A program made the position numbers and the translations under genes. The notes beneath the pieces were generated by a model. That model was not told the origin of the DNA and made no database searches. It saw nothing but the letters and a program-made list of their open reading frames with translations. Of a stretch of 64,000 nucleotides of DNA, positions 36,081-47,550 are shown in pieces (the stretch's first letter is position 1; each line of letters begins with the position of its first letter). Origin of the DNA: Rutidosis leptorrhynchoides (Eukaryota > Streptophyta > Magnoliopsida > Asterales > Asteraceae); the NCBI RefSeq assembly GCF_046630445.1, contig NC_092333.1, positions 355,107,001-355,171,000 on the forward strand, written 5' to 3'.

Positions 36081-36409
36081 GGAAAATCTGTTTGTTTAAG
36101 GGTTTTTATCATTGTTTTTATGTTATTCGATCCTCTCGAGGAAATTCATTTCCAAGAAAGTTCAAAGTTTATGAATAAATTCTTTAGTTCTTTGTACAAT
36201 TTCCCAAATTGTATGATCCGTTCAATACTAAACTCGTTAAACTTAATCCGGAACCTCAAAGAATTAATAAAGGACAAAAACAACAAAAAGAAATAGGAAG
36301 TACTAGTAATTTTAAAACACCGAAAAAAACACAAAAAAAAAAAAAGAGAAACAAGTAGGTAACCCTAGATAAACCTTTAGTGAAGTGATCTCATAATAGA
36401 AATTAATGC

Positions 36410-37849
36410 ATGAACTTACGTTCCTCCAACGCTGAATTAACTCCTTCACATCCTGAACCCGAAAGAAAATTCCACGAACGCTTAAGAACTCAAGAAGTAG
36501 AATCTCTTGCTAAAAATTTAGAGTCACTTTCCTTAGAATCCGACTCTGAACCAATAATTCAACCAATCTTAGAGCCGATTATTAAAGAAGAAGAAGAAAT
36601 GGCTGATACAAATCAAACGATGGAAGCATTAATGAAGGCCACAAGAAAAGGTCAAGGCCACGCAATCATCCAACCCACGATGAGTGATGGCTTTGAAATA
36701 AAAGGTCAATTTTTACACATGGTGACTAATACATGTCAATTCGGTGGAGCCCCAAATGAGGATGCTAACGAGCATCTTCGTAAGTTTGTAAGCATTTGCA
36801 AGCTTTTCAAAATCAAAGATGTCACCGATGAAGTTGCATGTTTAAAAATCTTTCCATGGTCCTTAAAAGATGATGCAAGAGATTGGCTAGACTCATTACC
36901 AGAAGGTTATATTGAAAACTGGAATGATATGATGGATAAGTTTTTGTCAGAATTCTTTCCTGCTTCAAAAGCAGCAAAATTGCAAAGTGATATAAATCAC
37001 TTTATGCAAAAGCCTAATGAAACTCTTTATGAAGCTTGGACCCGATTCAACAAAATGCTTAGGGTATGTCCTCAACACGGATTGGATACATTCCAAAAGG
37101 TCCAAATATTCTATAAAGGAGTCAATGTGGCAACTAGAAAAGATATAGATGTTGCAGCCGGAGGTTCGATCATGAAGAAAACATCTGAAGACGCCCACAC
37201 AATCATTGCTGATTTAGCTTCCCATTCCCATAATTGGCATCAAGAAATAGAATTCTCTAGATCATCAAATGTTGCTAGTATTGAAAGCAATGATGAAATT
37301 GCTTCTTTAAAAGTTCAAATAGCCAATCAAGCAAGGCAAATCGAGAAAGTAACCAAGGAAATGCATGCTATCAGAGTAGGATGTGAACTATGCCAAGGTC
37401 CCCATCTTACTAGAGATTGTGATCAAAGTACAATGGAAGAGCAAGAAAATTTCTTAGGTTACTTACGAAAAGGAGAAATGAACTTCAGTGATTTTCCAGC
37501 TATAGAAGCAAACAACCAAAAATATCCTCCTATAAACAGCTATCAAGTAGGAGGACCTTCAGGATCAAATAATAATAACTATCAAAATAATAATAACTAT
37601 CAAGGAGGAAATCCAGGTTACCAAAATAATCGGAATTTCCCAAATCAAAATCAAAGAAATCCGCCACCAGGTTATAATAACCGAAATCAACCTCAACGAA
37701 ATTATCAAAATAATTTCCAACACAATCAACCACAACCACTAGCAATTATGCAACCTCAACCTGAGAGGAAATCTGGTTTAGAAGATCTCTTAAGAGATTT
37801 TATGGTTAAGCACGAGCAAAATGCAGAGCTCCAAACTCAGCAAATCTGA
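36410..37849 (+). pseudogene. Element B gag
   Basis: It starts MNLRSSNAEL and continues with an acidic linker and the retrotransposon gag core (KIFPWSLKDDARDWL, EFFPASKAAK, NETLYEAWTRF). A zinc knuckle CELCQGPHLTRDC (37379-37420, spacing CX2CX3HX4C) and an Asn/Gln-rich nucleocapsid-like tail follow. A TGA at 37847-37849 stops it, but the same frame continues without other damage into the protease frame 33 codons later, so gag and pol were one polyprotein. Gag would form the particle in the cytoplasm. The gag core is clearly related to those of A and C but well diverged. Confidence 0.88.
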
Positions 37850-37948
37850 AATCAACAAGCCACAATACAAAACTTAGAAAGGGATGTTGGAAGGATATCA
37901 CAGTTACTATCAGAGAGACCACCAGGTACTCTCCCCTCAAATACTCAA

Positions 37949-40900
37949 GTGAATCCCAACAACCCCCAAACAAGGAACGAGCATGTAAATGCTATAACTA
38001 CTAGAAGTGGTTTAACTACTAAACCGGAGACTCTTAAGTCCCCGGAAGTTCCTTTATGTCCTTCTGTTTTACAAATACCGGTTGATGAAAATGAGCAAGT
38101 TGACAAAGAACAAGAGAAAGATGATCCACCTGAGGTCATACCAAAGAAAAGTGAAGAACCAACAGTAAAGGTGCATAAGGAACCTATTCCATACCCAAAA
38201 GCATTAAAGAAAGACAGACTCGCGAGGCGATATGAGAAATTTGCGGACATGATTAAGCAAATTAGCATTAACATGCCACTCGCGGAGGTTCTTAGGGATA
38301 TGCCCAATTATGGGAAGTTTTTAAATGATCTCATATCCTCGAAGGGTAAATACCACGACGTTTCTGCCACATTCCTCCATGAGGAATGTTCGGCCATCTT
38401 AAAGAAACAAAATGTACCTCCAAAATTAGGAGACCCTGGTAGTTTTATCATACCATGTATGATGGGTGATTCGGTAGTGTACGATGCACTAGCCGACCTA
38501 GGTGCAAGTGTTAACTTAATGCCTTACTCGTTATATTTAAAACTTGACTTAGGAGACTTAAAACCAACCCGAATGGGTATTCGATTAGCAAACCAATCAT
38601 TTGATACTCCCATAGGTATAGCCGAGGATATACTTGTAAAAGTTGGCTCACTTATCTTTCCCGTTGACTTCGTTATTCTAGAAATGCAAGAGGACACAAA
38701 AGTTCCTATCATTTTAGGACGTCCTTTCCTAAACACTGCAGATGCTATCATTAATGTCCAAAAAGAACAATTGAGTCTAGGTGTGGGAAACGAGAGAATA
38801 ATTTGTCACATTGACAAAGCCATGAAAAGACCCACTTCTACCGATGACTCTTGTTTTCAAATTGATGTTATAGATCTTTGTGTCGAGAATGAATTGAAGG
38901 AGCTACTTGAAATTGATATCCCGGGGTTAGCCCCGGTAAGTGAGAATGAATACTTCAATATTGATAAAGATTTTGATGAGTTGATGAGGTTGGTCACGGA
39001 TGACGAGACCATAATAGAAGAAATTCCCAAGGAAGAGGAATCGTTTGAGGAAATCAAAAATGAAGATAGATTTCGTATAAAAAATTCCTTAGAAGAACCA
39101 CCCGTACTAGAGCTTAAAGAGCTACCCAAACACTTGGAGTATGCTTATCTCGAAGGTACATCTCAATTACCAGTAATTATTGCTTCACATCTTTCAGATA
39201 ATGAGAAGGATAAGCTAATTTCTGTATTAAAAACCCATAAAAAGGCTATAGCCTGGAAAACAACCGACATTCCGGGAATAAACCAGTCTTATTGTACACA
39301 TAAAATTCTCCTTGAGAATGACTACAAACCCGTAGTACAAAGACAACGCAGGCTAAATCCCAACATGAAAGAGGTTGTTAAAAAGGAGGTCGTCAAGCTT
39401 CTTGACGCCGGGTTAATCTACCCCATCTCCGATAGTCCATGGGTTAGTCCAGTACAAGTAGTACCCAAAAAGGGGGGTACAACCGTTATATTAAATGAAA
39501 AGGACGAACTCGTCCCAACTAGAACAGTTACCGGCTGGAGAGTTTGTATTGATTACAGACGTCTAAATGATGCCACTAGAAAGGATCATTTCCCGTTACC
39601 TTTTATTGATCAAATGCTTGAACGATTAGCGGGAAAAGAATATTATTGCTTTTTAGACGGTTTCTCCGGTTACTTCCAAATTCCAATTGATCCCAACGAC
39701 CAAGAAAAGACCACATTCACTTGTCCTTTCGGTACCTTTGCCTATCACCGCATGCCGTTTGGTTTATGCAATGCACCCGGAACCTTTCAAAGGTGCATGA
39801 TGGCAATCTTTGATGATATGGTAGAGGATTGTATGGAAGTCTTCATGGATGACTTTTCCGTGTTTGGAGACTCCTTTGAATCGTGTCTTTTCAATCTAGA
39901 ACGTATGCTTATCCGATGTGAGAAAGCAAACTTGGTCCTAAATTGGGAAAAATGCCACTTCATGGTGAAGGAGGGCATTGTACTTGGTCACAAAATATCT
40001 CGTGCGGGAATAGAGGTAGATAAAGCTAAAATTGAAGTTATCTCTAAGCTACCTAAACCATCAAATGTTAAAGCAATTAGAAGCTTTCTTGGTCACGCAG
40101 GATTCTATAGGCGATTTATCAAAGATTTTTCTAAAATCGCCCGTCCATTGACCAAACTTCTTGAAAAGGATGCTCCATTTGACTTCGATTCTAATTGCGA
40201 GAATGCATTCTCGATTCTAAAGTCAAAACTCACACAAGCTCCAATTATGGTATCTCCGGATTGGAGTATGCCATTTGAGCTAATGTGTGACGCAAGCGAC
40301 TATGCTTTAGGTGCTGTTTTAGGACAACGTCCCGATAATCATTTTCTTCCGATTTATTATGCTAGTAAAACTCTAACGGGAGCCCAAATTAATTATACCA
40401 CCACGGAAAAAGAAATCCTAGCGGTTGTTTATGCATTTGATAAATTTCGGTCATATTTGGTGTTGTCCAAGACCATTGTTTACACGGACCATTCGGCACT
40501 TAGGTATTTATTCTCGAAACTAGATGCAAAACATCGTCTCATACGTTGGGTTCTTTTACTTCAAGAATTTGACATTGAGATACGTGACAAGAAAGGAGCT
40601 GAGAATCTAGCTGCCGATCATTTATCCCGACTTGAAAACCCCGAATTAGATAAACTTGATGATACAATCATCAAAGATACATTTCCTGACGAATCTCTAA
40701 TGAGGGTTGAAAAAGAATCTGAAATCCCATGGTTTGCCCATTTTGCAAACTATCTTGCTTCAGACATTCTACAAAAAGGACTTACTTATCAGCAAAAGAA
40801 GAAATTCTTTGCAGATTTGAAGTCATATTTCTGGGAATACCCAGACCTATTTTGTGTTGGTGCGGATCAAATAATTCGCCGTTGTGTGTACGGATAAGAA

Positions 40901-42012
40901 GCTCAACAAATTCTTGAGCATTGCCATCAAGGGCCAACCGGCGGTCATTTCGGACCAAACCACACTGCAAGAAAAATCCTTGAATCGGGCTTTTATTGGC
41001 CCACGATCTTTAAAGATGCCCATGATTTCGTTCAGACTTGTAACGCATGCCAACGAACGGGTAACATCACAAAAAAGGATGAGATGCCTCAAACCGGCAT
41101 CCAAGTTTGTGAAATCTTTGACATTTGGGGAAACGATTTCATGGGACCCTTTCCAAGTTCACATAAGTGCAAGTACATACTAGTAGCTGTTGACTATGTA
41201 TCCAAGTGGGCTGAAGCAAAAGCTTTTCCTACAAATGATGCTAGGGTGGTGGTAAACTTCTTGAAAAATCTCTTCTCACGCTTTGGAATCCCAAAGGCAC
41301 TCATATCCGACCGAGGAACACATTTTACCAACAAACTTCTTGAAAAGGTGTTGAAGAAGTATGGCGTAACTCATCGTTTCTCTACTTCGTACCACCCGCA
41401 AACAAGTGGTCAAGTGGAGAACACGAATCGTGCCTTAAAACGCATACTTGAGAAGACGGTTAATAACAACCCTAAAATCTGCAACGCAAGTTAGATGACG
41501 CGTTGTGGGCTTTTAGGACTGCGTATAAAACACCAATAGGTACCACACCATTTAGACTTGTATACGGTAAAGCGTGTCATCTACCTGTTGAAGTTGAACA
41601 CAAGGCATACTGGGCTATGAGAGAATGTAATATTGACCTTGTACAAGCCGGAGAAAATTGGTTATTACAACTTAACGAACTAGATGAATTAAGATTACAA
41701 GCCTACGAAAATTCTAAAACATATAAAGAAAAAACTAAAGTATGGCACGATGCACGATTAAAAAAGAAAGAATTTGAACAAGGGGATAAAGTATTGGTAT
41801 TCCAATCACGTTTCAAGTTTTCACCTGGTAAACTTAGATCCCGATGGACTGGGCCATATATAATAAAACAGGTTTTTCCATCTGGATATGCAGAGTTGTA
41901 TGGTAAAGACGGTGGAACTTTCAAAGTGAACGGACACAGACTCAAGTTATACTTTGAAGAAATCAATACTACGGAAAGAGACGAAATCACCTTCTACCCT
42001 AAGGACAAATAA
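37949..42012 (+). pseudogene. Element B pol: protease, reverse transcriptase, RNase H, integrase
   Basis: The protease has ALADLGASVNLMP (about 38486-38523) and ILGRPFL. Reverse transcriptase has the LDAGLIYPISDSPWVSPVQ entry region and the catalytic F-M-D-D box at 39842-39853. RNase H has MCDASDYALGAVLGQ and TTTEKEILA, and the linker [14 protein letters not shown] leads to integrase. A TAA at 40895-40897 lies just before the integrase zinc finger ([15 protein letters not shown]). The core D residues are in FMGPFP and ISDRGTHF, and the E in GQVEN. A deletion near 41478 shifts the frame, which resumes at [13 protein letters not shown] and ends with a basic tail at 42012. Athila lineage by RT text and primer type. 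Confidence 0.92.
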
Positions 42013-42149
42013 ATTCAGGGTAACTCTAAGGTTTTAAACTCCATTCTCGATTTTTATTCTTATTTTTAAGAGTGGGGTTAGATTGGTCTTTCCCTAGCAG
42101 ACCCTAAAGAACTAGTCTTCTCCCTCCATTCTACCTTTTTAATTTCTTT

Positions 42150-42575
42150 TTGTTTTTATTGTGTAATTTCAAGATGCGCAGTCAGTATATCTACAACCAT
42201 TTCATTTTAAAGTGCGATAAGATTTTACCGAGGGATGTGGTGTTAGATATTAAGAAAAGATGCGATAAGGCGAGGAAAGAAGAAAGACAGAAACTAAATG
42301 AGACAAACTATGCAAGAGGAAAATCTAAATCAGCTAAAAGGCGTCGAGCACGTCATTTGGGTAAATGTGTGAAATGTGGAAAACCGACTCACTCCGAAGA
42401 TTGCCCAAAGAACCAAACGGACTCTAATTACGAGTACGTAACCTTATGTCGAGAAGGGCCTTTAAAATGTGCAGAAGAAAACCTCTTAAACCAGCGAGGT
42501 TACGCCTACGAAGCAATGGGGAGCGAAATAATGCGACTCCACTACGAGGCGAGCCAACGAGGCTTCACTCTTTAA
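42150..42575 (+). CDS. Small basic zinc-knuckle ORF after pol (B)
   Basis: 141 codons, open from ATG at 42150; a second in-frame ATG at 42174 gives MRSQYIYN. The product is rich in Lys/Arg (KARKEERQKL, KSAKRRRARH) and has a Cys-His motif CVKCGKPTHSEDC, spaced CX2CX4HX3C, which differs by one residue from a standard knuckle. It lies between pol and the env-like ORF. A nucleic-acid-binding role is inference. I do not recognise the family, and it is not seen in A. It is the only intact frame in B. Confidence 0.5.
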   Translation: MFLLCNFKMRSQYIYNHFILKCDKILPRDVVLDIKKRCDKARKEERQKLNETNYARGKSKSAKRRRARHLGKCVKCGKPTHSEDCPKNQTDSNYEYVTLCREGPLKCAEENLLNQRGYAYEAMGSEIMRLHYEASQRGFTL

Positions 42576-42684
42576 ATCTTTTTCTCGCCAATTGTGTGTT
42601 TGTGCAATTTTTTTTGTGTAATGTTTTGGTGTGTTTGGTTTGTTTTTGTTTGTTGTATGTTCTATTAAAACGGTCTACCATTTA

Positions 42685-42965
42685 AAAGTGATGAACCTTG
42701 AGTTCAATATGTTTTCATTGAAAACGATAAATGTTAAGTGTTACAACTGAATTATCGTTTTTCAAATTGCACGAAATTTCTTGTTGGATTCATAAGATAT
42801 CTGTTAAATAGTAAACCACGAAAACAAAATAAAAAAAAAAAATCCTTTCTACTAAATTGAAGGTGAAACGCCTTGAGTTTAACTTGTTTCTTTGAAAATG
42901 AAAATGTTTAGGTGTCACAACTGAATTTTCATTCTTCAAATTGCACAAAATTTTTTTGTTAAATT
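42685..42965 (+). repeat. Imperfect tandem duplication of about 190 bp (B 3' region)
   Basis: Two diverged copies share CCTTGAGTT, GTGTTACAACTGAAT / GTGTCACAACTGAAT and TTCAAATTGCAC. The surrounding 42966-43440 is AT-rich without a gene; a motif of the type AACCGAATTT or GACCGAATTT recurs in it. Confidence 0.6.
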
Positions 42966-43440
42966 CTAAAAGTCTACAGTAGATTGCAAAATATACCTTT
43001 TTATCAATAACCGTAAAAATATATAACTTGTAAATCTTTGTCGTGGATAATGATAGGTTTGACGACCGAATTTATCTCTACCTAATCGATAGGAAACAAA
43101 GTTTTAAGTTTGAAAATTAGTTGATTTAGGGGTATACAAAAAAAATAGAGTGTATTTTAATTTGTGTAATTTTTATTTTTCATGTACTTGTTTTAAAATT
43201 AAAAATGTTAATAATTTTAACACAAAAATAGAGTGTTTTTATTTTATTTTATTTTAAATTTGTTTTCGAAAAACATTAAAAACTTTAACTTTTAATGGAT
43301 TGAATTTTATAAATTGAAATTAAAAATTTATAAACGGATTAAGATCAGGTCTAACAACCGAATTTCCGTTACAAATATAAATTTATAAAAGATATTTTTA
43401 AATTCAATTGATTTTAAGTTATAAAAAAAAAAAAAAAAGC

Positions 43441-43520
43441 ATACGCGTAACGTGTGGGGGTACACGAAACGCGTGGATCCCAGTTATACGCGAAACGCGT
43501 ATACCTACGCGAAACGCGTA
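43441..43520 (+). promoter_or_regulatory. Palindrome cluster upstream of the env-like gene (B)
   Basis: Four copies: 43441-43456 (decayed), 43461-43475 (decayed), 43485-43503 (TATACGCG, AAA, CGCGTATA) and 43506-43520 (TACGCG, AAA, CGCGTA). They are the same type as in the B LTR. They lie about 170 bp before a start codon with a splice donor. No clear TATA box is seen between them. Confidence 0.65.
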
Positions 43521-43685
43521 CGGTCAAAAATTGGGACATATCAGATCGAGCAGCAGCCTGTTTTGTTCACTCCATTCTTATTATTTCTGCTGCTGAAACG
43601 AGAGAAAAAACCAAAAATCGCCAAAAATCACACCCAAAACTTAAATTAACACTTCCAATCTTCTCCAATTCTTCAATCTTTCAAC

Positions 43686-45942
43686 ATGCCTAGATTGGTA
43701 AGGGTCCTAAACCCATTTTACCTCATGTTCTTCAAAGTTTTTCATTATTTATCTTTATGGCTTTAATCCGATTTATATGCATGTTATTGTTGATTTTTGC
43801 TTGATTATTGCTATATCTATGTTGTTAGTAAGATAATAAACCCGATTAGCATGAAAAACTGATGTTTAATTGATTATTGAAAAATTAGGGTTTATACAAA
43901 TTGGGGATAATTGAGAAATTGATACTGAGGTGTGTTATTTTGGTTGTAATTAGATGTTTTTAACTGTTTTGTTAGTAGTTAGAATTCTTGAACATAATTT
44001 TGATTGTTTGATTTTGTGATTTTTAATTTTAGTCTAAAATTTGATAGTTTTTGCCATTTTCATGAATCAAGTATGAATTGTAATGTTGTTAAGGATTATT
44101 TAGAAGCTGAAATACACACAATGTGATTGAATTGAATTCAATATACTTAGAAAAATTACATGTTTTCACTTATGAATTAGACTTTGTATATGAAACTTGA
44201 TTTTTGATTTATGATTTTTGGTTTGTTTCTGTTTTGTTTTGAATCATAGAACTAAAACTTCCAAAGTTGTTGAAATAAATTGATTCATGAGGTGTTGAAA
44301 ACAAGTTTGTAGGTTGAATTTAGACTCTTTGCTAACATTAACACATCCTATTGGGATGATTTTCTTGTTTTAAAATGTTATGCAGGGACCATTTAGAATG
44401 AGGGCATTTAACCAACAACAAGCACAAGATCAAGTTACCCCCGAAATGGAACAACAACTCTTGAACCTACACCCGATCCTACAATTTCCTAACGAATTAC
44501 ATCAAAGGGTGCAAAAAGTTAAGGATTTACTCATTCTGGTAAATCGAACCATCTCTCCAGTTTACGTTGTTGATTGGGATCCCCTAGGAGACCCAGTCAA
44601 CTTAGATACACCGATAAGGGAAATTTTAACCCAAAGTTTCACGAATGAATTTGGGGAAATTAGGTATTATAATGACTTTGAGAGATTGTTTAGATTGAAT
44701 TCTCCTGTATATAGAGAATTGTGTTTGGAATTTTACTCTAACGTTAGGATGAATATAAACCCGAAAAATATCGAAGATACTAGATTTCTACAATTTCGAC
44801 TGGGTGGGGTAGATAGAGTAATGTCCCTAGGCGACATGACTATGGCCTTAGGGATTTATGACGGTAATGAGATGAATGCTCCCGGTTTTTGGGAATATAT
44901 TTTTACAGGAGCTAAGTATACAGGAGATTATGATTCTTTGAGCGTCTGGCGTTCTTTTTCCCAAAAGAATACATATGTAGCAGGCCAAGAATCATACCTT
45001 AAGATCACTGATGTTCGCTATCGAATAATTCATAAATTTATAGCGAACACAATTAACCAAAGGGCATTCCTTAATACAGATAAGATTAATTATGTTGACC
45101 TTTGGTATTTGGATGCAATTAGAGATAGGGATACATTTATTAGTATACCCTATGGAGTGGCCTACTTTTTGGCCCATATAGGTAAGGGTGCTCGAGGATC
45201 CAGTGACATGTCGGGAGGTCACTATGTCACGTGTTTGGCAGCCTGGTTCGGTCTCAACCCGAACGAATTAGATCCTCCAATCCAGCCGATAGATCAACGG
45301 GTTCGTACTTTAGGATTGGAGGTGTATAAGACAGCTAATGCTATACGTGTGAGGGGTGGGGTACGTAGTTTAAGGCAACAGGAAGTTGCTGCTCACGCAC
45401 CTATGGAAGAGGATGATGAACCCGCGAGGGAAGCTAGGAGAAGACGCAGAGAGACAGATCAGGCTAGCTCGTCTCATACAGGTACTTCTGATTTTGATAT
45501 GCTCTAAAATTCTTTTAACGCATTGAGTTTAGATGTACGTAACTCATATCAAAACTGGGGAGTGAGATCAGAAGACCAGTATACTGCTTTGTCTCGACAA
45601 TTGGGGGATATTAGGCATACCCAACTAGATCAGTATAATATTCTGTCTAACATCCGATACGATCAGAGGGGTCAGGGAGCACAATTAGAGTGGGCGCATC
45701 ATCAGGCATATTTATACGCGTCTAACCCGCAGAATTACGCACCCTCAGCCTATCCTTCATACTCCCAATGGCAGACACCCAATGACCCTCTACCTCCACC
45801 ATATGACCATAACGCCGCCATAGCCGCGAGTCAGGATGCATATAGGCATTTCTACGAGGAACAACGCCTAAACGAACAACGGCAGCGACAGCAACAGGAA
45901 GAGGGCGAACAGGGAGGCCCATTTTGGAATCCATTTAACTAG
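43686..45942 (+). pseudogene. Spliced env-like / Athila ORF (B)
   Basis: The main frame (44386-45942) carries text typical of the extra Athila ORF downstream of pol: YRELCLEFYSNV, LQFRLGGVDRVMSLGDMTMALGIY, NAPGFWEYI. It also has a basic RRRRRE stretch and a Gln/Tyr-rich tail ending GGPFWNPFN. A short exon ATG-CCT-AGA-TTG at 43686-43697 is followed by GTAAGG. A 688-bp intron ends TATGCAG at 44385, joining in frame to Gly-Pro-Phe-Arg. One TAA at 45505-45507 interrupts the otherwise open frame. No convincing transmembrane segment is seen, so an envelope role is unproven. A separate spliced transcript is inferred. Confidence 0.72.
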
Positions 45943-47533
45943 TTCTATTCTTTAAAACATTTTTATTTTTATGGTTTGTAATAACATAATAGTATGGTGT
46001 GTATTGATACTTTTAATGTTTCTTATGTTTTATTATATATTAGCAAGAAAGTAGTGTGGGGTAAAATTGTTTTGTACGATTGAAGTACAACCCCATGTTT
46101 TGTATGTTTTTAACATGGTTTTGACAGGTACAGAAGAAAATGCAATTAGACGAAACGAAACATCGAATTACATTGTGATACAAACGTTGGATATAATCAT
46201 AGGTAAAACAATTTGAAAATCCAAATCGGTTAACAAAGGAAGTTCCAAATACTTCACACTTTTTGTCCTCTCAAATTTATACATTATTATCTGATTTTAT
46301 GTAATGAGGGCATTACATAATCTTAAGTGTGGGGTGGGAATATATATAAATTCTCGAAAACTTATAATTTGGTGATTTTTATCAAAGTTTATAAAATTTT
46401 TAAACAAATGTATCAAATACATTTTTAAGGTAACTACGAGCGATTAAAGCATAGGTGTCAAAAACCGAAATTATCGTCTCAATACATTAAAAACGCATAA
46501 GGATATTTGTTTAAAACCTATAAAAGAAAACCAATTATAACAAAAATTTATAAAACCTTATGTTGAGAACCATTTATCACATGTTTCTATGAAGTTATTG
46601 CAGATATCATTGCTTTGGAACGTATAAACCTGAATATTCCATTATTACGAGTAATAGAGGATGAATCAAGTCCATCCCGTAAGGAAGTAAAGTCTTCCAA
46701 ATTGACACACTTGCTAACTTATGTTAGAAGATGTAGTCCAGAACAGCTGTAGGTTGACGAAAAATCTTGAAAAGTCATCCCTAAAATTGGCTGGAAATCC
46801 ACCTAACCTCAGCATCAAACAGGGTTTTTGGTGGTCAGACTTATCCTAACCATGAGATGGATCTGTCTCGTACAATGGGGGGGCACAATGCAAATTAGCT
46901 TTTAAGACTAATGAATCTAATCCCCAGATGGATGATCTCCGTAAAGATCAACCGCATCTATGTTTGACCGCGGTCAACATACATATGCCATAACAAATTG
47001 AGGTGTGCAAACTCATGGTTCACCGATGATATTTGGACACGATATAATTTTGTTCTAAAACTTATGCTATTTTATGAATTATATTGTGTAAAACTATTTT
47101 TTTGGACATTCGGCTTCAAGTTCCATGATACTACAATCATGGGGGCGAATAGCTTGCTAATCGCCGACTGAGACTTCGGTTTTCAGTTACCCTCAACCGG
47201 AATTTGAGGTTAAAACCGGAAAACGTGTCTAGTGTAAAAACTAGCATGACATTTTATAAAATCATAAAACGTTTTCACAAGGTCCAATTTTTCCCTAAGG
47301 ATCCAAATTTTTAAACCCTAATCACGAGTTTCATGTTTGTTTCTGTTGTCAGAATTTCGTTTCGTGTGGTGTGCGTGTGATTCAATAAAAATTGTGTAGT
47401 GTTTCCAAACTATTCCATATAGCGTGTGTTCATTTCGTGTAGTGTGTGTTGTGTGATCTAAATGTTCATTAAGGAAAAATATATAATGTTCTAATTCTGT
47501 TAAAAGATGTAATTGCTTGAGGACAAGCAACGT
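45943..47533 (+). other. 3' untranslated region of element B
   Basis: It contains a block (about 46660-46960) conserved with the 3' region of A, including AGCTGTAGGTTGACGAAAAA and TGGTCAGACTTATCCTAA. No gene is seen. Minus-strand short frames near 47318-47530 are not supported. Confidence 0.6.
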
Positions 47534-47550
47534 TCAAGTGTGGGGTATTT
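47534..47550 (+). other. Polypurine tract of element B
   Basis: TCAAGTGTGGGGTATTT directly precedes the 3' LTR. Confidence 0.8.

Noticed and set aside
37945-38307. Minus-strand ORF opposite B pol, and similar ORFs at 38857-39129, 40847-41104, 60611-61102, 62201-62455
   Set aside because: Shadows of the pol frames; no domain.
43408-43693. Three overlapping short plus ORFs
   Set aside because: They run through the palindrome cluster and the inferred leader of the env-like gene; no conserved text.
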